Origin: Streptomyces sp. MA5143a
GTDB taxonomy: Bacteria > Actinomycetota > Actinomycetes > Streptomycetales > Streptomycetaceae
Reading direction: 5' to 3'
Length of the DNA: 64,000 nt
Assembly: GCF_900290235.1 (NCBI RefSeq)
Contig: NZ_OLMK01000063.1
Location: 62,001-126,000 of the forward strand
Shown here: piece after piece, positions 51,336 through 60,635 of the stretch
How the letters are laid out: each line of letters opens with the position of its first letter
Numbering within the stretch: position 1 is the stretch's first letter
Made by a program: the position numbers and the translations under genes
The notes under the pieces: generated by a model
Seen by the model: the letters and a program-made list of their open reading frames with translations, nothing else
Told to the model about the DNA's origin: nothing
The model's database searches: none

Positions 51336-52016
51336 CTATAGAGAGGGCTTGAACCCGGTCACCCACTCGAAGCCGAAGCCGTAGGCCCGGTCGATGAGTT
51401 CCTGGTTCGACGACCACGGGTCGGCTGTGAACCAGCGCACCTCGCGCTGGAGGTCGAGGGTGGAACGTCCTGGGGTCAGCAGCGCGATGGCGCACGAAGT
51501 GGCTCCGGAAGGGGAGTCGTCGAGGTGAATCCGCCACGTGCCGCTCGGGGCGCTGATGGTGACGACGCCGCCCAGTGTCCGGAAGTCGACCGCTCCCTCG
51601 TAGATGTACACATAGACGAGAAGCTTGGTGAACTGGCGCCGATGCTCAAGGCTGACCCGCAGTGTCTCCCCGTCCGAGGTCTCGCCGGTCCGGTCGTCCT
51701 GGTCGAGGCTGACGTAGGGCCAGGCGTCCAGATCGCCGAACGTCTCCCCAAGGGGCTGAACAGCGGTTCCCGCGCCGTCACGGGTGAGAACCAGGCAGCC
51801 CAGATCGAGATCGGCCTCGGATGCGACCGACCAGTTGAGGTTGACCTGGAGGACTCCGCGGCCTGCGATCTCGGCACGTGGCGTCTGCCGGGTGAGCTCC
51901 GTCGCAAGCGGACGCGGCGACCGCGCCGTCTCTCGTGGCGTATGCCTCTCGGTTTCGACGGAAGGCCCGCTGCCGCCCAGGTGGATGACACCCCGTCGTC
52001 TGTTGTCACCGCTCAA
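51336..52016 (-). CDS. TerD-family (tellurium resistance/stress) domain protein
   Basis: 226 residues from TTG 52016 (weak ribosome site; the start is uncertain). The C-terminal 170 residues are TerD-like: LQVNLNWSVASEADLDLGCLVL, SLDQDDRTGE (Ca-binding acidic loop), VSLEHRRQFTKLLVYVYIYEGAVDFRTLGGVVTI and the closing CAIALLTP. The N-terminal 50 residues are basic and low-complexity. TerD proteins act in Ca-dependent, membrane-linked stress responses. It is divergent from the 52230-57088 operon, whose VWA/PP2C/kinase genes belong to known Ter-associated modules, so a functional link is likely. Confidence 0.8.
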   Translation of the reverse strand: MSGDNRRRGVIHLGGSGPSVETERHTPRETARSPRPLATELTRQTPRAEIAGRGVLQVNLNWSVASEADLDLGCLVLTRDGAGTAVQPLGETFGDLDAWPYVSLDQDDRTGETSDGETLRVSLEHRRQFTKLLVYVYIYEGAVDFRTLGGVVTISAPSGTWRIHLDDSPSGATSCAIALLTPGRSTLDLQREVRWFTADPWSSNQELIDRAYGFGFEWVTGFKPSL

Positions 52017-52229
52017 GTAGGCCCCCAGGTTCAGCGCATCGCTTGATGCCGCTTCGTGACACCCGTCCGTTGATGCGATCGTCGTCTAGTATGGCGCGCC
52101 TGGTGAAGAAGATGTAAAAGTCTCCACCAGTTCGTTCTGCGCTGCAGGGGGCAAGCGCCGCTGGGCCACCTGACCGTTGCCGCGCTTGATCGGCGAGTAC
52201 GTCCCGGCGTGCACCGGGCAGGGGTGGGA

Positions 52230-53678
52230 ATGTTCACGGGGATACAACTCGACCAAGGTGTGACGGCACGTCACCTCGAAGATCTGGCACAGGATCCTGT
52301 ACTCGCACCGCGCGCCGAGGAACTGCGCGCACTGGCACAGGCGCTCGGCTCCACCGACACGCAGGCCCTCGACGCTTGGGCCGACCTCGACCTGATGGCG
52401 CACTTCGCCCGGCCCGAGAGCATCGCCGAGCCCACGGTCGACAGCCGAGGCGCACGGTTCAACTCGCTATTGGACTGGATTCTTGGGGCCCTGGTATTCC
52501 TGCCCCTGCTGTTCACCTGGTTCGGCCTGTGGAAGGCCTCCAGCGCGTACGGGGCGCTCACGGGCGACGACCCCAAGGCCGCCGGCCGACCGTTCCTCCA
52601 GCTGTGGCAATCCGGGTTCGACGGGCATCTGGGCGAGGCATTCAGGTTCGACCACGTCGCCGTCCTCGGTTGCCTGAGCCTCGCGATGCTGTTCGTTCTC
52701 ACCGCCGTGCACGGCTACCGGCGCACCGCTGCCGAACGCGATGAAGAGCAAGCGCGCGTACGCACCCGAGCTGCCCTTGCCCGCCTGGCTCCGGTCCTCA
52801 CCCGGGCCCAGCTCGCACTGAACGCACATCGATTCGCCTCCCCGCAGCGCTTCGCCGCAGAGCTCAACTCGGCGGCGGGCCGGCTGCAGCGCATGCAGAC
52901 CAAGGCCATCGCCACACAGGAAGAGCTCACCCGGGCCGCCCAGGCGGTGGGCGAGGCCATGGACAAGGCGGAGCAGCGCCTCGCCCAGGCGGAGTCGTAT
53001 GTGCGGCCGATCGAGCAGGTGGTGCTGCGCATGGAGGAGACCGTGCGGGACAGCGGTACGGCCATCCAGACCGCCGTACAGAGCCTGGACGACCCGGTGA
53101 CGCAGGCGGGCCGGAGACTGGCCGACGCCGTCACCGGACAGACCAGCGTGCTCGACAAGGCGCTGGAGGAAGTGCGGGCGGCCGGCGACGGGATGCGCGA
53201 TCTCCTCGCCCGGACCGCGGACCGGCTGGAGGCGGCGGTCGGCGCCAACGGCAGCAGCGTCCACAAGGCACTGTCGGACGCGGCGCAACAGGTCGAGGAC
53301 TCCCTGACGCTCTTGGCCGCGTCGCAGCGCGGGTTCACCACTGGCGTCGAGGTCGTCGCGGATGTCAACGGCCGACTGCTCCACGACCTCGGCGCGGTGG
53401 CCGAGCGCACCGGTGAGGCCGCGGAGGTCTCCCGCGAGGCCCTGCTCGGCATCGAGGCCCGCAGCCAGGCCCTTCACGAAGCGGCCGACCGCTTCACCGG
53501 CGTCACCGACGCCCTGGCGCGGGCACTGCGGGAGACCGAGACGGCCCGCGCCGAGACAGAGGCGGCGCGGACTGAGGCGCAGGCGGCGCGGGCCGGAGCC
53601 GAGGCCGCCCACAAGCAGGCCGAGGACGAGCTACGGCAGGCGAGGGAGCTGCGGGCCGGAATCGGATCCGCACGGTGA
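52230..53678 (+). CDS. two-TM membrane protein with long cytoplasmic coiled coil (ZorA-like position)
   Basis: 482 residues from ATG 52230 (AGGGGTGG upstream; GTG 52209 possible). After about 80 N-terminal residues come two hydrophobic helices, LLDWILGALVFLPLLFTWFG (about 80-100) and HVAVLGCLSLAMLFVLTAV (about 142-160). A continuous helical, Ala/Glu/Gln-rich region of over 300 residues follows, ending in heptad-like TETARAETEAARTEAQAARAG. Topology and gene order (before a one-TM MotB-like protein) recall ZorA or other MotA/TolQ-type stator subunits with long tails, but I see only two TM helices and no conserved ion-path motif. It is coupled to the next gene by GTGA overlap. Confidence 0.72.
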   Translation: MFTGIQLDQGVTARHLEDLAQDPVLAPRAEELRALAQALGSTDTQALDAWADLDLMAHFARPESIAEPTVDSRGARFNSLLDWILGALVFLPLLFTWFGLWKASSAYGALTGDDPKAAGRPFLQLWQSGFDGHLGEAFRFDHVAVLGCLSLAMLFVLTAVHGYRRTAAERDEEQARVRTRAALARLAPVLTRAQLALNAHRFASPQRFAAELNSAAGRLQRMQTKAIATQEELTRAAQAVGEAMDKAEQRLAQAESYVRPIEQVVLRMEETVRDSGTAIQTAVQSLDDPVTQAGRRLADAVTGQTSVLDKALEEVRAAGDGMRDLLARTADRLEAAVGANGSSVHKALSDAAQQVEDSLTLLAASQRGFTTGVEVVADVNGRLLHDLGAVAERTGEAAEVSREALLGIEARSQALHEAADRFTGVTDALARALRETETARAETEAARTEAQAARAGAEAAHKQAEDELRQARELRAGIGSAR

Positions 53679-54178
53679 GCCCAGTGAGAAAAGGGTTCCG
53701 CTTCACCCCGTTGCATCTCGCCGGGTGGCTCTTCGCCGACATGCTGCTCGTGCTCGCCCTCGTGTCCATGGGGGACCGGGGCGATCCGCTGGCCGCGCAG
53801 GCCGCCACGCGTCCTTCTCCCTCCGTCTCGTCCGCCGACCCTGATCCGTCGCCCACACCGAGTCCGACTCCGCAGGGCCCCCGGTCGGTGGAACGCAAGC
53901 CGGTGAAGATCCACGTGACGGCGGCGGTCGGTGACAGGGCACGGATGGTGAAGCAACTGCGCTCGGCAACCGCCCGCTACGAGGGTCGCGCCGCCGCCTT
54001 CGTGATGACCTTCGGCCAGGCCGTCGAACCCAGTGACGGCCAGGCGTACGCGCGCGAGATCAACAAGGCTCTGCGCAAGGCGCGACCGGACATGTTCACC
54101 GACGCCACGACGCGGGACTTCTGGAACGGTGGTTCCGCAGGCGCGGCCGACCTGGAGATCTACTTCTACACCCGTTGA
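53675..54178 (+). CDS. one-TM protein, MotB/ZorB-like N-terminus
   Basis: 167 residues from GTG 53675 (GTG 53684 possible). Residues 13-32 form one membrane helix, LHLAGWLFADMLLVLALVSM, with Asp22 placed as in the proton-binding Asp of MotB/ExbD/ZorB helices. A Pro/Ser/Thr-rich spacer (about 45-70) leads to a roughly 95-residue extracytoplasmic domain (VKIHVTAAVGDRARMVKQL...AADLEIYFYTR). That domain is not an obvious OmpA peptidoglycan-binding fold. It probably partners the coiled-coil membrane protein before it; the genes overlap by 4 bp. Confidence 0.7.
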   Translation: MSPVRKGFRFTPLHLAGWLFADMLLVLALVSMGDRGDPLAAQAATRPSPSVSSADPDPSPTPSPTPQGPRSVERKPVKIHVTAAVGDRARMVKQLRSATARYEGRAAAFVMTFGQAVEPSDGQAYAREINKALRKARPDMFTDATTRDFWNGGSAGAADLEIYFYTR

Positions 54179-54237
54179 CGCTCTGTCCCCGTTGACGGCC
54201 GCGTCGCCGTCATCCACGCCCACGCTCAGGAGAGTTC

Positions 54238-54903
54238 ATGCAGATCCTGCCCTTCTACATGGTGTGCGACGAGTCCGGTTCCATGGCGGGAACCGGAGTC
54301 GACGCCATCAACTCGGCCCTGCCCGACCTGCACCAGGAGATCAGCACCAATCCGAGCGTCGCGGACAAGACCCGCTTCGCGCTGATCGGGTTCTCCACCC
54401 AGGCCTCCGTGCTGCAGCCGCTCGCGGACCTGAGTGAACTGACGCAACTGCCTTCTCTCTCAGCGGGAGGCGTGACCTCCTTCGGCGCCGCCTTCACTCT
54501 GCTCAAGGACACCATCGAGAAGGACGTCACGGCACTGAAGGGGGAAGGCCACGACGTGTACCGGCCCGTGGTGTTCTTCCTGTCCGACGGCAACCCGACG
54601 GACAACGGCTGGCGTACGGCGCTCAAGGAGCTGAACGCGTTCCGCTATGCCCCGAAGATCATCGCCTTCGGGATCAGCGACGCCGACGCCGCGATCATCA
54701 CGGAGGTCGCCAACTTCAAGGCGTTCATCCAGCAGGACGCGTCCATCACCCCCGCCGTCGCGCTTCGCGAGTTCGCCTCCAGTCTCACCCGTTCCATCGT
54801 GAGTTCGGCGACCAGCATGGCCGCGCAGGGCGGGGACGGGTTCCAGCTTCAGGTCGACGAGCAGGTGCCCGGTTTCACCAGCCTCTCCCTCGACAAGCTG
54901 TGA
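54238..54903 (+). CDS. TerY-like von Willebrand factor A (VWA) domain protein
   Basis: 221 residues. An intact MIDAS motif, DESGS (D11-S15), opens the protein after the first beta strand, followed by FALIGFSTQASVLQPLADLSEL, the MIDAS Thr in GGVTSFGAAFTLL and the third Asp in VVFFLSDGNPTDNGW. TerY-type VWA proteins form a conserved triad with a PP2C phosphatase and a kinase, exactly the two genes that follow. It is cytoplasmic. The stop overlaps the PP2C start (GTGA). Confidence 0.9.
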   Translation: MQILPFYMVCDESGSMAGTGVDAINSALPDLHQEISTNPSVADKTRFALIGFSTQASVLQPLADLSELTQLPSLSAGGVTSFGAAFTLLKDTIEKDVTALKGEGHDVYRPVVFFLSDGNPTDNGWRTALKELNAFRYAPKIIAFGISDADAAIITEVANFKAFIQQDASITPAVALREFASSLTRSIVSSATSMAAQGGDGFQLQVDEQVPGFTSLSLDKL

Positions 54904-56138
54904 GCGGCCCGATGAACCACGACGCATCCCACGGCGTGTACGGCGACGCGGGGCATGACCCCCGCCACATGGACGGAGCCACCGATCCTGACGGATTCGA
55001 CGAGCACGTCGCGGGCCTGCCGTACGGCGTCATGGCACCCGAGGTCTTTCCTCGGGTGACCGAGCCCGCAGCGCCGACGTCCCTACAGGCCCCACAAGCC
55101 CCGCCGACCCCGCCTGCCCCGACGGTTCCGACGCCTCCGGCAGCTCCGACCGCACCAGTCGCGCCGTCGGCCCCTCGGGCGCCCGAGGCCGCCGTGCCAT
55201 TCGCTGAACCCGAGGCGGAGGCTCTGCGAGGAGTGCCCGCGCACGTCGGCAATCGCCCTCCCAGCTATCCGCCTCATCCGCTGGGACGCCCCTCCGTGCG
55301 GGACTCGGACCTCTTCGCACCCTTCTCTCCCGTGGTCCTGCTGGACGGGGCGCAGATCGGGAGGCTGACCGTGCGTGCCGCCTCCGTGCGGGGCGACTCC
55401 CACAACTGGGAGGGGAGTTGCCGCCAGGACGCCATGGCGGTGACGCGGATCGGTCCTCCGGAGGCGGAGCTGCTTCTGCTGGCCGTCGCCGACGGCGTGG
55501 GCTCCGCCCTGTACTCCCATGTGGGCTCCTACCAGTTCTCCCGCCTCACAGCCGTCTACCTGGACCGGGAGGCCGAGGACATCCACGCGGCCCTGTGCGC
55601 TCGCGACGGGGAAGAGCTGCGCGTCCTGGCGACGAAGGCCGTGGCCGGAGCGGCCGCCGAACTGCGCTCCGGGTGGGCGCGTGCCGCCCAGCACCAGCCT
55701 CGGCCGTATGCCGACCAGGACTACGCCACCACGCTGCACGTCCTCCTGATCCCCGTCGACGCGCGCATCCGTGACCGTGTGCTGTTCAGCGTGGGCGACG
55801 GCGGCCTGTTCGTACTGCGTGAGGGCCGCTGGGAGCAGGGGGATCCGGAGGGTGGCGAGGATCTCCTCGACACCCGCACCGAGGCTCTTCCTCACGCCTA
55901 CCGCAGCGTCAAGGCCACGGTGCTGCGCACCGTGCCCGGCGAGGTCCTTCTGCTGAGCACCGATGGCGTCACCAACCCCCTCACCCAGAAGGACCCGGAG
56001 TTCGCACGGCGCCTCGCCGACGCCTGGGGCGGGCCCGAGGTCCCCTCCATGTCCGACTTCCTGTGGCAGGCGCAGACCCGGGCCAAGTCCTACGACGACG
56101 ACCGGACCGTCATCTGCGTGTGGGAGGAGCAGGGATGA
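54900..56138 (+). CDS. PP2C-family protein phosphatase with Pro/Ala-rich N-terminal linker
   Basis: 412 residues from GTG 54900. Residues 1-145 are low-complexity with a Pro-Ala-Thr run. The catalytic domain starts near SHNWEGSCRQDAMAV and has the metal-binding LAVADGVGSA (D198, G199), LFSVGDGGLFVLREG, LLSTDGVTNPL and the C-terminal SYDDDRTVICVW Asp. It would dephosphorylate Ser/Thr, probably targets of the kinase encoded next. It overlaps both neighbours by 4 bp, so all three are translated together. Confidence 0.9.
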   Translation: MSGPMNHDASHGVYGDAGHDPRHMDGATDPDGFDEHVAGLPYGVMAPEVFPRVTEPAAPTSLQAPQAPPTPPAPTVPTPPAAPTAPVAPSAPRAPEAAVPFAEPEAEALRGVPAHVGNRPPSYPPHPLGRPSVRDSDLFAPFSPVVLLDGAQIGRLTVRAASVRGDSHNWEGSCRQDAMAVTRIGPPEAELLLLAVADGVGSALYSHVGSYQFSRLTAVYLDREAEDIHAALCARDGEELRVLATKAVAGAAAELRSGWARAAQHQPRPYADQDYATTLHVLLIPVDARIRDRVLFSVGDGGLFVLREGRWEQGDPEGGEDLLDTRTEALPHAYRSVKATVLRTVPGEVLLLSTDGVTNPLTQKDPEFARRLADAWGGPEVPSMSDFLWQAQTRAKSYDDDRTVICVWEEQG

Positions 56139-57088
56139 CCGCGCAGGACGGTGCCGACGTCGCCCGCTCGTCGCTCACACTGGGCAACCGGGTCGGCAGC
56201 GGCGGCCAGGGCGAGGTCCACGCCGTCGGCGACGGATCGTTGCTCTACAAGGAGTACAAGGACCCGTCCAAGGTCAACGGCCATGCGCTTGCCGACCTGG
56301 TCGCGTTCCGGCAGGGGCTCGGCCAGGCGGATCGGGGCCGCCTCGACACGCTGGCTGCCTGGCCGCTGTGCAGGGTGGTCGAGGGGGGCCGGCCCCTCGG
56401 TTTCCTCATGCAGTGGGCCCCGTCCTCCATGACGTGGCGCACTGCGACCGGGACGACGAAACTCCAGGAGTTGCAGTACCTGATCAGGCCCCCGAAATTG
56501 GCCTGGCAGGAGGTACCGCAGCCGACTCCTGAGCAGCGCAGGGCTCTCGCGTTGGCCTGCGTCGAGGCCATCGGCTGGTTCCACGACGCGGGCCTGGTGA
56601 TCGGGGACATCTCGCAGGCCAACGTTCTGTGGTCCCTCACGCCCGAACCCGCCGTCCACTTTCTGGACTGCGACGGTTTCCGCAGGGTGGGACGTGACGC
56701 CGTCCAGGCCCAGGCCGCCACTCCCGACTGGAACGACCCGCTCGCGCCGTCCACCGAGGCCAGCGTCGACACGGACGCGTACAAGACCGCCCTCGCTGCG
56801 GGGCGGATCCTCGCGCAGGATCCGTACGTCAGGCCGGAGCAGGGGATGCGGCCCGTCGTCGGCTGCCTCAACGAGCGTCAGGCCGCCGCGTCGGGGAAGC
56901 TCTTTGCTCAAGCCGCGGGCGAGCGGGGGACCCGGCCCCGCCCGAGCGAGTGGCAGACGGCGCTGAGCGACCGCGGCACGATCACCCTCACCGCGGCAGC
57001 GCCCAGGCCCCGGCCCGCCGTCGACCACTCGGTCCTTGACGGGTTGCGCGACCGGAGGCCGATCAACCTGCGAGGACCAAGGCAGTAA
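56135..57088 (+). CDS. divergent protein kinase of the TerY-P triad
   Basis: 317 residues from ATG 56135 (ATGA overlap with PP2C). The glycine loop is GSGGQGE (21-27), K39 is in LLYKEYK, and the catalytic loop is IGDISQANVL (D158, N163), lacking the usual HRD His-Arg. The metal-binding segment is FLDCDGF (D178/D180) in place of DFG. This is the pattern of the short kinases found with TerY and PP2C in actinobacteria. The C-terminus (about 240-317) is a low-complexity Arg/Pro tail. It ends the operon. Confidence 0.88.
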   Translation: MTAQDGADVARSSLTLGNRVGSGGQGEVHAVGDGSLLYKEYKDPSKVNGHALADLVAFRQGLGQADRGRLDTLAAWPLCRVVEGGRPLGFLMQWAPSSMTWRTATGTTKLQELQYLIRPPKLAWQEVPQPTPEQRRALALACVEAIGWFHDAGLVIGDISQANVLWSLTPEPAVHFLDCDGFRRVGRDAVQAQAATPDWNDPLAPSTEASVDTDAYKTALAAGRILAQDPYVRPEQGMRPVVGCLNERQAAASGKLFAQAAGERGTRPRPSEWQTALSDRGTITLTAAAPRPRPAVDHSVLDGLRDRRPINLRGPRQ

Positions 57089-57141
57089 TGAGAGGCCCGG
57101 CTTGGCAATTCGAGGGCATGTGAACTCGGAGCCGACCAACT

Positions 57142-57162
57142 GGGGATGTTGCCAACGTCCCC
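57142..57162. terminator. 9-bp hairpin after the kinase gene
   Basis: GGGGATGTT-GCC-AACGTCCCC: a 9-bp stem with one G-U pair and a 3-nt loop, 53 bp after the operon's last stop. Likely terminator. Confidence 0.6.
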
Positions 57163-57231
57163 GGTACCACCATCGATGGATGTCAGCTCGCTGCGCAGGT
57201 GCGTGAGCAGCTCCCAGTTTCACCTATAGCC

Positions 57232-57252
57232 GCTGAACCGAGGAGGTTCAGC
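57232..57252. terminator. 8-bp perfect hairpin
   Basis: GCTGAACC-GAGGA-GGTTCAGC, perfect 8-bp arms with a 5-nt loop. It is a second terminator or a regulator site. Confidence 0.5.
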
Positions 57253-57518
57253 CGCTTGCCCCCGCGGCGGCGCTCAGCGCGGCGTACCGAGTGCTCGCGG
57301 CATGACAGCAGTATCAGTCGCAGTATTCGCCGACGAGTTATCTGATTCAGTCGGTCCTTCGATGTGCGTGAAGTCACGGGAGATATAGGTCATTTGCCGC
57401 TCTCGATCGCCTTTATGGAGCGAGCTTTTTACGTACTCCTTACATAAGATCCTCTTGGCTCATCAGCTTTGCGGATGACGCATTGGCATGCGTAAAGCAT
57501 GTACATATAGGGGGTTTT

Positions 57519-60500
57519 GTGAACGGAAGGTTCACAATGGCGGCCACATCGTTGGCCCTGTCTTTCGGTTTCGCCGTCCACGCGGCAGGCGCGACCTACG
57601 CAGCCGATTCCACGTCCAAGGCGGACAAGAGCTCTTCTCAGAGCAAGGCTGCGCGGCAGAAGGTCACCGAGGCTCCGGACGTCCAGTCCGCCCGGCTGGC
57701 CGCTGTGCTGGGTGGTCAGCGTGTGGAGGCCGTGTCCGAGCGCGCAGCCGACTCCACGACGTGGGTCAACCCGGACGGCAGTCTGACCACTGAAACCGCG
57801 TCCGGTGACATTCGGGTCCGGGAGGGCGGGCAGTGGAAGCCCATCGACACCACGCTCGTCGACACGGGAAGCAGTCTGGAGCCGAAGACCGCTGTCGCCG
57901 ATGTGGCTCTGTCGGACGGCGGTTCGGGGGACTTCGCCTCGGTCAGCAGGGGTGCGCTCACGTTCGGTCTGGACTGGGGCAGGGATCTGCCGGAACCCCG
58001 AGTGAACGGGGCCACCGCCGTATATCCGTCGGTCGTCCCGGACGGTGACCTGCACGTCACCGCTCTACCGCACGGGTTCACCGAGTCGCTGATCCTCAAG
58101 AAGCGGCCCACCGAGCCGGTCGAACTGCGGCTGCCCGTCACTCTGGAGGGCATGGACCTGGAGAAGACCAGCCAACGCCACCTTCGTCTGGAAGACGGTG
58201 ACGGCGACCTCGTAGCCAGTGCACCGGCACCCCGGATGTGGGGCAGCGGCACGGACTCCAAGTCCGGTGATCCGGCCCGCTCCGCGGAGATCGCCACCAC
58301 GGTGGAGGAGACCGCGAAGGGTACCGTCCTCGTGCTGCGCCCGAGTCATGAGTTCCTCTCGGATCCGACTGTCAGTTACCCGGTCACCATCGACCCGACG
58401 ACCACACTTGCGGCATCGACCGACACCTGGGTGGCTACGAACTACCCGGATTCACAGCGCGGTTCTACGGAACTGAAGGCAGGCACGTACGACGTCGGCA
58501 CCACGAAGGCCCGCTCCTATGTGAAGTTCGACGTGTCCAAGCACGTCGGCAAGCACATTCTCAGCGCCGAGCTGCGGCTTCACTCGTACTGGTCCTCCAG
58601 CTGCTCCACCACCGGTTCCGGCGTGACAGCGCGGCGGATCACCGAAAGCTGGGACCCGAGCGCCGTGACCTGGGGTGCTCAACCGACCACGACCGACGCC
58701 GGAGCCGCTGTCTCGACATCGTCGTACGGCCACGACGCGGCCTGCCCTGCGAACTTCATGCGCTGGAACGTGGCCGACATCGCCCAGGCCTGGGCCGACG
58801 GCGAGGCCAACCACGGGCTGCAGATCAGAGGGGTGGACGAGACCGACTCCTCGACCTGGCGCCGCTTCAGATCCGCCAACTACGTCGACGGTTCCCAAGG
58901 CCCGACCGAGCCCGCGCTGTCGGTGACGTACAACACCAAGCCGGGCGTGGCATCGCCGGTGAGCCCGGCCAGCGGCACGGTCACGGCCGACACCACCCCG
59001 ACTCTGTCGGCGAAGGCCACCGACCCGGACGGTGACACCGTCCGCTTCACCATCGAGGTGTGGAACGCCGACGGCACCACCAAGATCGCCTCGGGGCAGT
59101 CTCCGTACACCGCCTCGGCAGCCACAGGCTCGTGGACCGCGCCGACGCTGGCCGCCGGGTCGTACAAGTGGCGCACAGCCACCTATGACGGCACCGATTG
59201 GAACGGTACGTGGTCGGCCTGGCGCACCCTCACGGTGGACACCTCTGTTCCCGCCGCGCCCGCACTGTCGTCCAGCACGTATCCGGCCGACGGCCTGTGG
59301 CACGGCGACGCGGGCCAGGGCGGCACCTTCAAGATCTCCGACCCGGCGGGCAAGGCGGTCTCCGCCGAGTACCGCCTCAACGAGGGCACGACAGGCGCCG
59401 CCATGCTCACCGGAGGCACGGCCACGCTCTCTCTGACACCCGCGACACGTGGTGCGAACGCTCTGACCGCACGAGTGAAGAACCCCAACGGGGTGTGGTC
59501 CGAGTGGGGCACGTACACCTTCCTCGTGGGCGCCATCAAGGGAAGCCTCTCCGCCGCGTTCATCAACGACATCGCCGAGACGCACTTCTTCGAGACGCTG
59601 CACCCTCCGGCCGACGATGACACCCTGGTCGAGGACCCCCCAGCGGACGAGAGCCACCCGGACGTCGACGACACACCTGCCGACTTCGTCGAGCAGATCG
59701 ACCCCAAGGAAGCGGAGACCGAGGACTCCGCCAAAGCCGTGCCGATCGCACAGCTTCCGGAACGCGCCGATCAGGACGTCATTGGCACCAGTTCCGATGG
59801 AAACACCCAGACGGTCGTCAACTTGCCCGCCGCCACCGCCTCCTCGGCGGAGCTGAGCAGCACGAACCTGGTCGTCTACCCCAACACCCAAACCGATGCG
59901 GACACCATCGCCATACGCAAGAACGCGAGCGCGGTCGAGGTCTTCCATCTGCTGCGCAGTTCCGATGCCCCGACAACCTTCACGTACCAGCCCGCGCTCG
60001 GCCCCGGACAGGTCATCACCGTGGGCGAGAACAACACCATGATGATCTCAAGCGCCGAAGGCGGCCTGACGAGCTTTATCACCGCTCCGCTGGCTCTGGA
60101 CGCCAAGGGCACCACCGTTCCCGTCACGATGAAACTGTCCGGCGACGACATCGTCGTCTCGCTCACCCCGGCCCCAGGACAGACCGTTGCTTACCCGGTG
60201 CTCCTGGACCCGGGACATGGCTACGGTGCCGTCACCCCCTCAGAGCGGTATTACTGCTTCTGGAACCCCTACGACTGCTCGATAGCGCACGACAGGGCGA
60301 ACGTAGCCTTCAAGAAGGCACAGGACCTCTACCCGGACAGGACGCTCTTCCAAGGCACGGGTGACGCGTTCCGCCACTGCTACTGGAACGCGCTGATGGA
60401 AATTCGCCTCTCCACCAAGGACGCGTACGAGATCGCGACACGGCACGAGTCCAAGTCCGAGGGCAACGATCAAACGATGGACCTGCGCAACAACTCCATC

Positions 60501-60635
60501 GGCCGTGGCATCGGGCGCAAGAACGACGGCAAGACCAGTGCCGGCATCCGCAGCAAGAAGGCATGCCTGAACGCCCAGAAGAATGGCAGCCTGTGGATCA
60601 TCAAGAGCGGCAACCTCGTCAGGAGCGACAAGTGA
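57519..60635 (+). CDS. secreted DNRLRE/polymorphic-toxin-type protein with C-terminal DUF6973-like domain
   Basis: 1038 residues from GTG 57519, behind ATAGGGGG; ATG 57537 and TTG 57483 are alternatives. The signal peptide is SLALSFGFAVHAAGATYA. The body resembles actinobacterial wall-associated toxin carriers: a DNRLRE-type beta domain (TWVATNYPDSQRGSTELKAG, then SYVKFDVS), a fibronectin-like region (SPASGTVTADTTPTLSAKATD) and an acidic linker (about 690-750). The last 120 residues read GDAFRHCYWNALM (D949, H953), ATRHESKSEGN (H976, E977) and MDLRNNSIGRGIG, the His/Asp pattern of the DUF6973 domain seen at the ends of polymorphic toxins. Secretion and release of a C-terminal toxin are inferred. 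It overlaps the next gene. Confidence 0.78.
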   Translation: MNGRFTMAATSLALSFGFAVHAAGATYAADSTSKADKSSSQSKAARQKVTEAPDVQSARLAAVLGGQRVEAVSERAADSTTWVNPDGSLTTETASGDIRVREGGQWKPIDTTLVDTGSSLEPKTAVADVALSDGGSGDFASVSRGALTFGLDWGRDLPEPRVNGATAVYPSVVPDGDLHVTALPHGFTESLILKKRPTEPVELRLPVTLEGMDLEKTSQRHLRLEDGDGDLVASAPAPRMWGSGTDSKSGDPARSAEIATTVEETAKGTVLVLRPSHEFLSDPTVSYPVTIDPTTTLAASTDTWVATNYPDSQRGSTELKAGTYDVGTTKARSYVKFDVSKHVGKHILSAELRLHSYWSSSCSTTGSGVTARRITESWDPSAVTWGAQPTTTDAGAAVSTSSYGHDAACPANFMRWNVADIAQAWADGEANHGLQIRGVDETDSSTWRRFRSANYVDGSQGPTEPALSVTYNTKPGVASPVSPASGTVTADTTPTLSAKATDPDGDTVRFTIEVWNADGTTKIASGQSPYTASAATGSWTAPTLAAGSYKWRTATYDGTDWNGTWSAWRTLTVDTSVPAAPALSSSTYPADGLWHGDAGQGGTFKISDPAGKAVSAEYRLNEGTTGAAMLTGGTATLSLTPATRGANALTARVKNPNGVWSEWGTYTFLVGAIKGSLSAAFINDIAETHFFETLHPPADDDTLVEDPPADESHPDVDDTPADFVEQIDPKEAETEDSAKAVPIAQLPERADQDVIGTSSDGNTQTVVNLPAATASSAELSSTNLVVYPNTQTDADTIAIRKNASAVEVFHLLRSSDAPTTFTYQPALGPGQVITVGENNTMMISSAEGGLTSFITAPLALDAKGTTVPVTMKLSGDDIVVSLTPAPGQTVAYPVLLDPGHGYGAVTPSERYYCFWNPYDCSIAHDRANVAFKKAQDLYPDRTLFQGTGDAFRHCYWNALMEIRLSTKDAYEIATRHESKSEGNDQTMDLRNNSIGRGIGRKNDGKTSAGIRSKKACLNAQKNGSLWIIKSGNLVRSDK

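Larger units (their letters stand above)
57089..57518. other. intergenic region before the toxin gene
   Basis: About 430 bp, with lower GC in the right half (57,330-57,515), as expected for a promoter or acquired DNA. It holds two hairpins (57142-57162 and 57232-57252), listed separately. No gene is supported. Confidence 0.6.
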
